A DNA stretch of 21,312 nt from Pelomyxa schiedti. Lineage: Eukaryota; Evosea; Pelobiontida; Pelomyxidae. Location of the stretch: contig JAHLWZ010001052.1 of the NCBI GenBank assembly GCA_020536535.1, forward strand, positions 1-21,312, read 5' to 3'. How positions within the stretch are numbered: the stretch's first letter is position 1; each line of letters opens with the position of its first letter. The translations under genes were made by a program, and so were the position numbers. The notes under the pieces were generated by a model, which was given only the letters and a program-made list of their open reading frames with translations, was not told the DNA's origin and made no database searches. Positions 12,904 through 21,312 of this stretch are shown one piece after another.

Positions 12904-14219
12904 TCAATCCTTCTTCCGACCTTTGAGAGCTTCATCAAGGTCACCTTGAAATGACACTCTCTGTTCAAATGATGCTGAAAGACATAAGTCATAAAGAAAT
13001 ACTGCACTATACAAACCTTGAGGAAGTGTGTATCTACTGATAGCCTATAAGGGAAATAAAACATCTCTATTAGTGTAATGCCACAACATTTATCAACATA
13101 TTTTGTGTACTGAGGGAAATCAGTATAAGAAACATACTGAATCTTTCTGTGGTATAAATGTTCCCCCTGAAAATGTGACCTGTGAAGCTGGTATTTGGGG
13201 TTGTGTTTGTTGCATTGGTTGTGAAAACGAGCTGTCACCAAATGATACCCAGTCTGTGGACACAACAGGTGCACCCAGTGACTTGTCCACCTTTAATAAA
13301 TTTAAGAGGTTGTGTTGCTGAAGAGTGTAGAATGTTAAGGAATATTATTTTCGTTTTAATAGGAAATGAAATTGCATACAGAAAAAGTTGTCCAGTTTGA
13401 TTCGGTGAAGGAAGTCTGGTTGTAGTGCAGAAGCTTGCTTTCTGGTACTAATGCTTTTGGGAGTACATCCGGCATTGGTATTCCTGGATAATGAGTGAGC
13501 ATGATGTTTAGAAGAAAGGTGTAAATTGTAAATTGTAATCAAAGATACTTTGAACACCAAGGCGGGTAAGATAGCAAGCAATGGAAAACTCTTCCCTATC
13601 CAGCATTCCATCTTTGTCAATGTCACTCAAGTCCCTGTGCACCCATTATATTTGAGGCATGAGGAAATTAATTGTACTCGAACACTCACGCCAGTTACAC
13701 ACCATACCATATCTTTGCAAGCACATCAACCGGTAATCCTGACTGAGAGAAGAGGCCGCGAGCCAGTTCCCCTGCGGTTTGGTGTAACGGATTAGAATCT
13801 CTATATATTTACAGGGAGAACAGTCAATTTTTATGATGCCAATACTATTCCCCTTGTGTACCGCACAGAACATAATATACTGATCGATACATAAGTCAAT
13901 TTATTGCAAACGCACTCAACAATTAATATTTTTTTTTAAAAAAAAAAAACAAGAGGTTTGCTGTCAATCTGAGCAGATTACCTGAGAGTGGTTTGCCGGC
14001 AGTAGTTTGATGGAACAGAGCGTCATACGCCACCCTCTCGTGCGCCGGTATTGCCCCAATGCCCCCATTACTGCTGCTCACATTCACATTGGCGTTGATG
14101 CCCGGTTGCTGTTGTTGTTGTTGTGGCTGCAGTGCGCCAGTGGATGGGCTGAATCCCATTCCCATAATACCCCCACCCACCATGCCCATGTTCATCATCT
14201 GTGGCATCGGCACCTGCAT
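12904..14219 (-). CDS. EH-domain protein (EPS15/EDE1-like), complete copy
   Basis: Likely endocytic adaptor: EH domains bind NPF motifs in clathrin-linked trafficking. Seven exons: 14219-13982, 13771-13708, 13634-13549, 13483-13380, 13317-13138, 13044-13017, 12974-12904. They sum to 771 nt (256 aa). The N-terminus is Met/Gly/Gln-rich (MQVPMPQMMNMGMVGGG, then Q6). The single EH domain runs HERVAYDALFHQ, GKPLSG, ELARGLFSQSGLPVDVLAKIW, DLSDIDKDGMLDREEFSIA, CYLTRLGVQ and IPMPDVLPKALVP. It includes an EF-hand calcium loop D-I-D-K-D-G-M-L-D-R-E-E. The tail is Gln/Ser-rich (VVSTDWVSFGD, QQTQPQIPASQ) and ends EALKGRKKD. The gene is convergent with VPS34, 74 nt between stops. The start ATG is the first of the Met-rich exon; an upstream exon is possible but not seen. 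It is shorter than EPS15, with one EH domain. Confidence 0.88.
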
Positions 14220-15457
14220 CTTGGTAGCCCTCAATCACTTTCGTGTTGCGTCGAAATCAAAAAAAAAATTTTTTTTTCTATTCAATAGTGCTGGTGGATT
14301 CTTGTTGTTTTGATGATAAGGATGAGGGTGGTGTGGAATTACTTGTGGTTGGGTCAGTGTGATGGGATGTGGTCGTGGTTGCAGATATTAGCTGTGTGTT
14401 CATGGGCTCGGGAACACACGCAATGGTGATTATAAGCCCGGCTATAGCAATGCCGGAGCACACAGCGAATGTTACTTGGTAGCCCCATGCTGATGCAACC
14501 GGTTCAAAGAACAGAGACCCGATTATGGCTCCAAGTTTCCCGGCTGCGGCTGATATCTTGTTTGGGAGGTTATTCATAAGGAAGTTTAACAACGAGAGGA
14601 GTGGTTGCTTACACCATGGCAGGTGGCTCGGATTTCAGTGCTGTAAATTTCACCGGGAATCACAAAGGTGGTTGTGTTGGGCCCGAGGTTGCTCCAGAAG
14701 AAAGTAAGCCCATATACGAAAATAAACAGCACTTTCTTCTCGGAGATGGAATTGTAGGCGGCTCCCATTATGGCAAACAATACAGCGACGAAGCCAAATC
14801 CAACCAGCTAAACACGCAGAGTTAGAATCTACTCCGGGATTTCAGGCAAACCTGGATGGACTTCCTCCCTATTATATCAATCAGGGGAATGGAGAGAAAG
14901 TAGCCAGGAAGAGCTATGGCAGCAATACATATTGATGCCAATGCAGTGTTTTGTATGACATCACGTGCTGTGTCACCACCGGAAAGGCCCAGGATTTCAA
15001 TCACTGTCTCCTTGAACAGTCCATTCCCATAAAAAGTAATGTCAAATAGGAACCATGTTGCGGCTGTTCCAAATAAATGTAGCTTGCATTTGTTCAGCAT
15101 CCCGAGCGTCTGTTTTAAATATCATTACTTCCAAATCGCTTTCCAATTAAACAAACCATTCGGAAAGATAACTTGGTCTTTTCCACTTGCATGAAGTGGG
15201 TTGATTCATGGAGCTGCAATCTGTGGTAGGCTGTAAGAAGACAAGGGATTGCCGCAATGCCAAGAGACAGTCTCCACACCAATTCTAATTCGATTGGAAG
15301 TAGGAGAAATAAAGAGACCTGGATTAAGAATAAACAAGTCCCAAACAAATCAAGAACAAACCATAGATGGAGCTAACAGGTTTCCAAAACCTTGCATTGA
15401 AAACACAAAGGACATGTTCCTTCCTCGTGTACTACTATCAGAGGATTCAGCGGCAAT
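13469..15457. repeat. Duplicated segment, copy A
   Basis: Left copy of a tandem duplication. It runs from within EH exon 4 (CCGGCATTGG) to within transporter exon 5 (GCGGCAAT). It pairs with copy B at 15546-17574, with a constant offset of 2117 from about 14420 to 15457. The two copies differ by substitutions and indels below 14420 and look identical above it. Confidence 0.9.
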
Positions 15458-15535
15458 GTGAATGTGAGTAACAGTAATAGCGGCATTGGGGCAATACCGG
15501 CGCATGAGAGGGTGGCGTATGACGCTCTGTTCCAT
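14278..15535 (-). pseudogene. 5'-truncated phosphate transporter (copy A) fused to antisense EH sequence
   Basis: Has the 3' exons of the full transporter at 16407-18287 but lacks exons 1-4 and the start of exon 5. Remaining exons: 15457-15362 (partial), 15318-15157, 15109-14852, 14807-14613 and 14556-14278 (TAG). Typical motifs persist: GTAATWFLFDITFYGNGLF, FFWSNLGPNTTTFVIPGE, ISAAAGKLGA. Upstream of the break lies an inverted piece of EH exon 1. Read antisense, it supplies ATG 15535 and an in-frame leader (MEQSVIRHPL...ITVTHIHI) joined to AAESSDSST. The chimera would be 355 aa, starting in the middle of the transporter. It probably cannot work as a 12-helix symporter, but no stop or frameshift disables the frame. 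Whether it is expressed is unknown; I call it a pseudogene on structural grounds. Confidence 0.85.
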
Positions 15536-15551
15536 CAAACTACTACCGGCA
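15454..15551 (+). repeat. 98-nt inverted insertion at the duplication junction
   Basis: These 98 nt are the exact reverse complement of 16090-16187 (EH copy B, exon 1). They match copy B rather than copy A at every position where the two differ. Each end overlaps the flanking sequence by short homology: CAAT on the transporter side (15454-15457) and CCGGCA on the EH side (15546-15551). Confidence 0.93.
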
Positions 15552-16312
15552 TTGGTATTCCTGGATAATGAGTGAGCATGATGTTTATAGAAGAAAGGTG
15601 TAAATTGTAATCAAAGGTACTTTGAACACCAAGGCGGGTAAGATAGCAAGCAATGGAAAACTCTTCCCTATCCAGCATTCCATCTTTGTCAATGTCACTT
15701 AAGTCCCTGTGCACCCATTATTATTTGAGGCATGAGGAAATTTGTAGTACTCAAACACTCACGACAGTTACACACCATACCATATCTTTGCAAGCACATC
15801 AACCGGTAATCCTGACTGAGAGAAGAGGCCGCGAGCCAGTTCTCCTGCGGTTTGGTGTAATGAATTAGAATATATTTATTTATTTTTTTTTATAATAATC
15901 AATCAATAAGTCCATTTTTATGATGCCAATGCTATTCCCCTTGTGTACCGCACAGAACACTATACTGATTGGTACACAAGTCAATCTATTACACAAACGC
16001 ACTCAACAATTAATATTTTTTTCAAAAAAAAAAAAACAAACACAGAGGTATGCTGTCGATCTGCAGGTGCACATTACCTGAGAGTGGTTTGCCGGTAGTA
16101 GTTTGATGGAACAGAGCGTCATACGCCACCCTCTCATGCGCCGGTATTGCCCCAATGCCGCTATTACTGTTACTCACATTCACATTGGCGTTGATCCCCG
16201 GTTGTTGTTGCTGCTGTGGCTGCAGTGTGCCAGTGGCTGGGTTGAACCCCATTCCCATAATACCCCCACCCACCATGCCCATGTTCATCATCTGTGGCAT
16301 CGGCACCTGCAT
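15535..16312 (-). pseudogene. EH-domain gene copy B, 3'-truncated by the duplication junction
   Basis: Exons 16312-16078, 15844-15781 and 15706-15621 match the complete gene in structure. Exon 4 starts at 15560 and is broken after IPMP. The frame then runs into the inverted insertion and stops at TGA 15537-15535, which overlaps the ATG of the neighbouring chimeric frame as TGATG. The predicted product has 136 aa and keeps the full EH core (GKPLSGELARGLFSQ, VLAKIWDLSDIDKDG, REEFSIACYLT), but lacks the LPKALVP segment and the Gln-rich tail. One codon fewer in the Gln run than copy A, plus several substitutions (GFNPATGTL versus GFSPSTGAL). It may still make a lone EH domain, which could compete for NPF ligands; this is inference. 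Confidence 0.8.
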
Positions 16313-17574
16313 CTTGGTAGCCCTCAACCACTTTTTGCTGTATCGAAATCAAAAAAAAAGTAAAATATTTTATTTTTTTTTTTTTCTTCTTCAGGGAGGT
16401 GAATAACTATTCTCTAGTGCTGGTGGATTCTTGTTGTTTTGATGGTGGTGTGGAATTACTTGTGGTTGGGTCAGTGTGATTGGATGTGGTAGTGGCTGCA
16501 GATATTAGCTGTGTGTTCATGGACTCGGGAACACATGCAATGGTGATTATAAGCCCGGCTATAGCAATGCCGGAGCACACAGCGAATGTTACTTGGTAGC
16601 CCCATGCTGATGCAACCGGTTCAAAGAACAGAGACCCGATTATGGCTCCAAGTTTCCCGGCTGCGGCTGATATCTTGTTTGGGAGGTTATTCATAAGGAA
16701 GTTTAACAACGAGAGGAGTGGTTGCTTACACCATGGCAGGTGGCTCGGATTTCAGTGCTGTAAATTTCACCGGGAATCACAAAGGTGGTTGTGTTGGGCC
16801 CGAGGTTGCTCCAGAAGAAAGTAAGCCCATATACGAAAATAAACAGCACTTTCTTCTCGGAGATGGAATTGTAGGCGGCTCCCATTATGGCAAACAATAC
16901 AGCGACGAAGCCAAATCCAACCAGCTAAACACGCAGAGTTAGAATCTACTCCGGGATTTCAGGCAAACCTGGATGGACTTCCTCCCTATTATATCAATCA
17001 GGGGAATGGAGAGAAAGTAGCCAGGAAGAGCTATGGCAGCAATACATATTGATGCCAATGCAGTGTTTTGTATGACATCACGTGCTGTGTCACCACCGGA
17101 AAGGCCCAGGATTTCAATCACTGTCTCCTTGAACAGTCCATTCCCATAAAAAGTAATGTCAAATAGGAACCATGTTGCGGCTGTTCCAAATAAATGTAGC
17201 TTGCATTTGTTCAGCATCCCGAGCGTCTGTTTTAAATATCATTACTTCCAAATCGCTTTCCAATTAAACAAACCATTCGGAAAGATAACTTGGTCTTTTC
17301 CACTTGCATGAAGTGGGTTGATTCATGGAGCTGCAATCTGTGGTAGGCTGTAAGAAGACAAGGGATTGCCGCAATGCCAAGAGACAGTCTCCACACCAAT
17401 TCTAATTCGATTGGAAGTAGGAGAAATAAAGAGACCTGGATTAAGAATAAACAAGTCCCAAACAAATCAAGAACAAACCATAGATGGAGCTAACAGGTTT
17501 CCAAAACCTTGCATTGAAAACACAAAGGACATGTTCCTTCCTCGTGTACTACTATCAGAGGATTCAGCGGCAAT
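15546..17574. repeat. Duplicated segment, copy B
   Basis: Right copy of the tandem duplication (partner 13469-15457). The EH half differs from copy A by scattered substitutions and indels, for example in intron 1 (233 nt here, 210 nt in A). The transporter half from about 16537 to 17574 looks identical to copy A. Confidence 0.9.
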
Positions 17575-18287
17575 AGTTGCCGACAAGGGATACTCTCCTG
17601 TGGGAGTATTTAATACTGGCTAGAAGTAAGCTTCTGGGACTGCACCTCCAATCCCAAAGCCAAGGCATAATCTGAATAATATCAAAGCGAGGTATGGCCC
17701 GCTATCATTTAAGGGACTCAGTGCAGAGCATAGTGTGAATGTAATAATAAAGGTCATTGTAACGATAAACATCGTTTTCCGGCCTATGTGGTCACCAAGG
17801 AGCCCAAACACAAGTTGCCCAATAGCGGCACCAACGAGAGCTGCTGTAGCCAGGAGTGATTCAACAACTCTAAGATTAAGTTAAATGTATATGTGGACTT
17901 CGGTGCATACGTTGTCCCAGAGTACAATTCACGGAGAATTACAATTATAATACCCATTACAAATAAGTCATAGGCATCTAAGAGAACCATCTTTAAAAAA
18001 AAGACCTCACAGAAGGGAGAACAATACCAGTCATAAATCCAACCTACATAGCAAATGAATAACGAAAAAAAACATAGCCCCAAAGTCAAGAACCAGGAGG
18101 GAATGTGGTACCTTACCGAGATAACCACAAGTTTAGTCAGGAGACCCATGTCTCTGTTTGACTTATGTGACCTACACCAGCCACCTCTCCCCAACAGCCC
18201 AGTTGATGAGGAACCTGACACATTCCATGGAATCAGAGGTTCCCTTGTTCCATTACAATCATCACTGCAGTCAGCTTCTTTATGCAT
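16407..18287 (-). CDS. PHO84-type phosphate:H+ symporter (MFS), copy B, complete
   Basis: Major facilitator of the phosphate:H+ symporter family, expected in the plasma membrane or an internal membrane. Nine exons: 18287-18117, 18043-18028 (16-nt microexon), 17977-17911, 17869-17646, 17597-17479, 17435-17274, 17226-16969, 16924-16730, 16673-16407 (TAG). They sum to 1479 nt (492 aa). Motifs: VGFMTDAYDLFVMG in helix 1, loop 2-3 GLLGDHIGRK, LGFGIGGEYPLSATIAAES, WRLSLGIAAIPCL, GTAATWFLFDITFYGNG, FFWSNLGPNTTTFVIPGE and HGISAAAGKLGAIIGSLFFEP. The Ser/Thr-rich C-terminal tail has a variable length between copies A and B. From microexon through exon 8 the lengths equal those of the plus-strand paralogue. 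Divergent from that paralogue across 462 nt. The substrate is inferred from family motifs only. Confidence 0.93.
18028..18043 (-). other. 16-nt microexon (transporter copy B)
   Basis: GTTGGATTTATGACTG flanked by CTATGTAG and GTATTG. It supplies V-G-F-M-T and the first base of the aspartate codon of DAYDLF. Without it, exon 1 (phase 0) and the ATGCCTATGAC exon do not join in frame. An alternative acceptor (TTTAAAG) gives MVLLDAYD in this gene, but no equivalent exists in the paralogue. Confidence 0.85.
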
Positions 18288-18749
18288 TTTATTCTGGCTG
18301 TGGCTGGGTATTAAATACTTGCTCAGTTGTTATTATTGTGACTGAATTTTGTCGTTTTGCATGTTGCAAGAGTTGAAAAAGCCAGTAGAAAAGAAAAAGG
18401 GTACCCACAATCCGTGTCGGTGCTGCTCATAAGGAACAAATTAGTTGTTCCTGGGCAAAAAAGAGAGTGCGCCCGGCTAAGGCACTGACCCAAGTAAGGT
18501 GCCAGCACCGCAGAGAGCCTGAAAATTTCGTCAATTGGTTTCGGGGCTGTCGATGTTTTCAGAGCTCTCCCTACAGCTGGCAGGTCACTTGTTCCATGCC
18601 CTGTGGAGGGGCCCTCTCCTCCAAATAACTTCGTTGCAAGCTGCCAGCTTTTCTTCAGCAAAGAATCTGCCCAGAACAGATTGTGGGGCATCATCAGTTA
18701 CTGGAAACAGCTTCCGTAACGCTGGCCAAGGGGCACTTGTGGGTTCGAA
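18288..18749. promoter_or_regulatory. Divergent intergenic region between two phosphate transporters
   Basis: 462 nt between opposite start codons (18287 minus, 18750 plus), so it should contain both promoters and 5' UTRs. It also contains an unexplained minus-strand open frame (separate entry). No conserved phosphate-response element is recognisable by eye. Confidence 0.45.
18323..18694 (-). other. Unrecognised open frame of 123 codons
   Basis: A minus-strand frame from an ATG pair at 18694 to a TAA, reading MMPHNLFWADSLLKKSWQ, then LFGGEGPSTGHGTSDLP, then PKPIDEIFRLSAVLAPYLGQ. The first ~90 codons look protein-like. The end turns into FSHNNNN from an AT-rich stretch, so a donor near GTACCC (about 18400) could end a real exon. 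It lies just upstream of transporter copy B on the same strand. It could be a gene remnant, an upstream exon or chance. No family recognised. Confidence 0.25.
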
Positions 18750-20677
18750 ATGAGTAGCAAGACAGAGCTAGATGTTGAGGGAGACATCGACCGGGGTTGT
18801 TGCCGAAGAAAGAGAGGGGGCAGTGACAGGGACATGCACCCTGTTGTAAAGCTACTAGTCATATCTGTATGTATTGGCAAGTGTGCCGGGGAATAACATG
18901 GATATATTAAGTAATCAATCGCCCATGTATGATTATTAAGACGGTTTAGGTGGGATTTATGACAGGTGCAAACCACTTTGTATTTTTTTTTTCTTTCTAT
19001 TTTTTTGCTGTTTTTCCCCTTTGTGGACTGACTCTTATGGTGCTCAGATGCTTATGACTTGTTTGTTATGGGGATGATCATTGTAATTCTTAGGGAAATT
19101 TACAATGAAACAGCGTGTGTTTGTCCACTATCTGGGTTTCTTCTGATCAATTAATTCATAGGATGGCAGCATCTGCTGTAGCAACAGCTGCCCTTATTGG
19201 AGCAGCCGTTGGGCAGTTGCTCTTTGGAATGTTGGGTGACTACATTGGGAGAAAAGTGATGTTTATGGTCACACTCACGCTGATCATTGTATTCACTTTG
19301 TGCAGTGCTTTCAGCCCAGTTAATGAACATGGCCCATACCTTGCCTTAACTATTTTCCGGCTGTTCTTGGGTTTTGGAATTGGAGGTAACTTCTGTAAAA
19401 CTTGTTGTTGTAGAAAAATTCAAATTTTCACCAAAGGGGAGTACCCTCTCTCAGCAACAATTGCTGCCGAGTCTTCTGAAGTCAGAAATAGAGGAAGAAA
19501 TATGTCATTTGTATTCTCAATGCAAGGGTTTGGAAACTTACTTGCACCGATAGTGGTTTGTGAACGTTTTATTCTTTTTTTTTATTTTTGTTGATTCTGA
19601 AACAGGTTTCTTTGATCCTTCTTCTCCCTATTGACTTGGAGTGGGTGTGGAGATTGGCTCTTGCTGTCGCGGCAATACCCTGCATTGCTACAGCATATCA
19701 CAGATTTCAACTTCACGAATCCGCCCACTATCAGCTGGTGAAGAAGGAATCGATGTCCCTCAGAGAGGTTTGTAGACCCCAAATTCTACTTCGAGGTTTC
19801 TTACTTTATATTAGACCTTCCGCCTGCTCAACCGATGTAAATTACGCCTACTTGGAACCGCAGGAACCTGGTTCTTGTTTGATATTACATTCTATGGAAA
19901 TGGATTGTTCAAAGAGACAGTTATTGAATTGATCGGGCTGTCAGGTGGTGACACTTCACATGAGATTGTCCAAAATACTGCTGTTGCATCAATTATTATT
20001 GCCGCAATGGCTCTGCCGGGCTATTTCCTTGCAATTCCCCTGACAGACAAAATCGGGAGAAAAGCTATACAAGTATGTACTCTAAAACTTTAGGATGCTA
20101 TTTGGGATTGAAGGCTGACTTAAATCACCCAAAAAAAACACAAAAAGCTCATAGGCTTTGGCTTTGTTGCGGTACTGTTTGCATTAATGGCTGGGACTTA
20201 CAACTTTATTGTTGAGAAGAAGGGCCTGTTCATTATCATGTATGGGCTCACCTTCTTCTGGAGCAATCTCGGACCCAATACCACAACATTTGTCATTCCC
20301 GGTGAGGTATTTGGAACTGAAATCCGGTCTACTTGCCATGGTGTATGTATCCAAATCCCAGTACTACATAATAGAGCAACAACAAAACTACAACTATTTA
20401 CCCTATTTACTATAAAAATACAAATTACTATAAAAAACTAAACATCAAACAGATTTCGGCGGCAGCCGGGAAACTTGGGGCCGTTCTTGGGGCACTTTTG
20501 TTCTCACCAGTGTCAGAGGCGTGGGGCTACCAGGTCACGTTCGGCTGCTGTGCCGGGATCGCACTTGTGGGACTCATCATGACCCTGGCTCTGGTCCCCG
20601 AGTCCAACAACATGGTCCTCAAGTCCGCCCGCGACGAGGACGACGACCCTGCTGCCAGTCTCATAGACAAACACTAA
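18750..20677 (+). CDS. PHO84-type phosphate:H+ symporter (MFS), paralogue C
   Basis: Same family as the minus-strand transporter. Exons: 18750-18866, 18950-18965 (16-nt microexon), 19048-19114, 19162-19385, 19437-19555, 19606-19767, 19815-20072, 20148-20342, 20453-20677 (TAA). They sum to 1383 nt (460 aa). Motifs: VGFMTDAYDLFVMG, GMLGDYIGRK, LGFGIGGEYPLSATIAAES, RGRNMSFVFSMQGFGNLLAP, GTAGTWFLFDITFYGNG, PGYFLAIPLTDKIGRK, FFWSNLGPNTTTFVIPGE and HGISAAAGKLGAVLGALLF. The N-terminus is short and charged; the C-terminus is acidic (DEDDDP). All intron positions and seven internal exon lengths (16, 67, 224, 119, 162, 258, 195) match copy B, so the pair arose by an older duplication than A/B. Proteins in this family are usually longer (about 500-590 aa). 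The substrate is inferred. Confidence 0.93.
18950..18965 (+). other. 16-nt microexon (transporter C)
   Basis: GTGGGATTTATGACAG flanked by GGTTTAG and GTGCAA. It encodes V-G-F-M-T and the first base of Asp. It restores DAYDLF across the CTCAG/ATGCTTATGAC junction; skipping it breaks the frame. Same length, phase and product as in copy B. Confidence 0.9.
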
Positions 20678-20931
20678 CCTCGCAAATCTGTGTTTTGGTT
20701 TTTCTTTGTCCCAACTCAGTACACACCCAACTTGGGAAGAAAACTTGGCCGCCAAAACATTACCGAAAAAAAAAAAAAGACCCTCGTGGTGCCGCTGTAC
20801 CAACATTGTTGATGACCGACATCGCTGTAGCATAATTATTCCCGTATTCAACGAATTGCTTCGAACCGTTGTGAAAAAAAAAAGGCGAACAAATAACCAG
20901 TCGTTTACAAAAAAAAAAAAAAAGTTTTAGG
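20678..20931. other. Intergenic with short poly(A) runs
   Basis: 254 nt between the stop of transporter C and the start of the next plus-strand gene. It holds three A-rich runs (around 20766-20777, 20873-20882 and 20909-20923). It must contain the 3' end of C and the promoter of the next gene. Confidence 0.5.
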
Positions 20932-21312
20932 ATGAACCGACACCCACCGCAACCTCATCAACAACAGCAAGGAAGTGCATCGCCAGTTACCTCTACCTCT
21001 ACTTCAACCTCCACATCCACATCTGGGGCTAGAAGTGGCATTCTGGAAACTGTGTACGATGCTTGTGTGCGTGATGACGCCGAAACGGTCGCTTCTCTTC
21101 TCGGAAGTAGAAGCAACTCACCCCAAAGCCCGCAGCTCAATCACCAAAACGCATCGCATTCTCACTCACAATCTACCATCACCACCACCACCAGTTCTGC
21201 TGCGCAACCGACGACGCCCGCGCTGACTAAGCAGCAGCGACTACTGTCCAGATTCGGAACTGTGAGCTGCACAAGGCTTGACAAGTGGAACACGGATGGC
21301 TCTGACGAAGTT
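20932..21312 (+). CDS. N-terminus of an uncharacterised protein, open at window end
   Basis: The frame is open from ATG 20932 to the last base (127 codons, no stop). It starts MNRHPPQPHQQQQG, followed by a Ser/Thr run (STSTSTSTSTS). Next comes SGILETVYDACVRDDAETVASLLG, which resembles the opening helix pair of an ankyrin-repeat protein (D-A-C-x-x-D-D-x-x-x-V-x-x-L-L). A low-complexity Ser/His/Gln/Thr segment follows, then KQQRLLSRFGTVSCTRLDKWNTDG. The start is chosen as the first ATG after the A-rich intergenic run. The ankyrin call is tentative, and the rest of the gene lies outside the window. Confidence 0.6.
   Translation, partial: MNRHPPQPHQQQQGSASPVTSTSTSTSTSTSGARSGILETVYDACVRDDAETVASLLGSRSNSPQSPQLNHQNASHSHSQSTITTTTSSAAQPTTPALTKQQRLLSRFGTVSCTRLDKWNTDGSDEV

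Noticed and set aside
17870-17898. A 29-nt intron in transporter copy B
   Set aside because: Donor GTATGC 12 nt upstream gives a 41-nt intron and an exon of 67 nt, equal to the paralogue.
18738-18752. GGGTTCGAAA resembling a tRNA B box
   Set aside because: No matching T-stem, acceptor stem or A box nearby; it lies immediately at the start codon of transporter C.

Overview
The window reads as nuclear DNA of a gene-dense, intron-rich protist. Every conserved gene is eukaryotic (spliceosomal U2AF1, class III PI3-kinase VPS34, an EH-domain endocytic protein, PHO84-type phosphate/H+ symporters). Their reading frames join only when spliceosomal introns, mostly 41-95 nt, are removed. Donors are mainly GTATGT/GTAAGT-like, several introns carry a CTAAC or TTAAC branch-like motif near the acceptor, and acceptors end in CAG, TAG or, very often, AAG. 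The intronless genes at 1.1-5.7 kb carry an A-R-D/E-Q-F/M motif that I associate with family expansions in Archamoebae such as Pelomyxa. That lineage call is inference, not proof.

Layout: 1-871 (-) U2AF1, cut by the window start. 1082-5690: three intronless members of an unassigned lineage-specific family, the first two head to head. 5741-7234 (+): ankyrin plus F-box-like gene with one frame break. 7285-8678 (-): secreted-looking protein of tandem repeats of about 84 residues, one repeat per exon. 8874-12829 (+): VPS34 in 20 exons, with 111 consecutive T in intron 1. 12904-14219 (-): EH-domain gene. 14278-17574: the rearranged core of the window, a tandem duplication of the 3' half of a phosphate transporter plus the 5' part of the EH gene, whose junction holds a 98-nt inverted copy of EH exon 1. 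16407-18287 (-) and 18750-20677 (+): two complete divergent phosphate transporters, both needing the same 16-nt microexon. 20932-21312 (+): start of another gene, open at the window end.

Functional links: U2AF1 recognises the 3' splice sites that the other genes depend on, and many of those sites are AAG. VPS34 (endosomal PI3P) and the EH protein (endocytic adaptor) are convergent neighbours in the same cell-biological area. The transporters form a small phosphate-uptake family that is still being reshaped by duplication. Splice models were built by eye from frame continuity and homology. The coding lengths of VPS34, the EH gene and the two complete transporters close exactly to multiples of three, which supports them.
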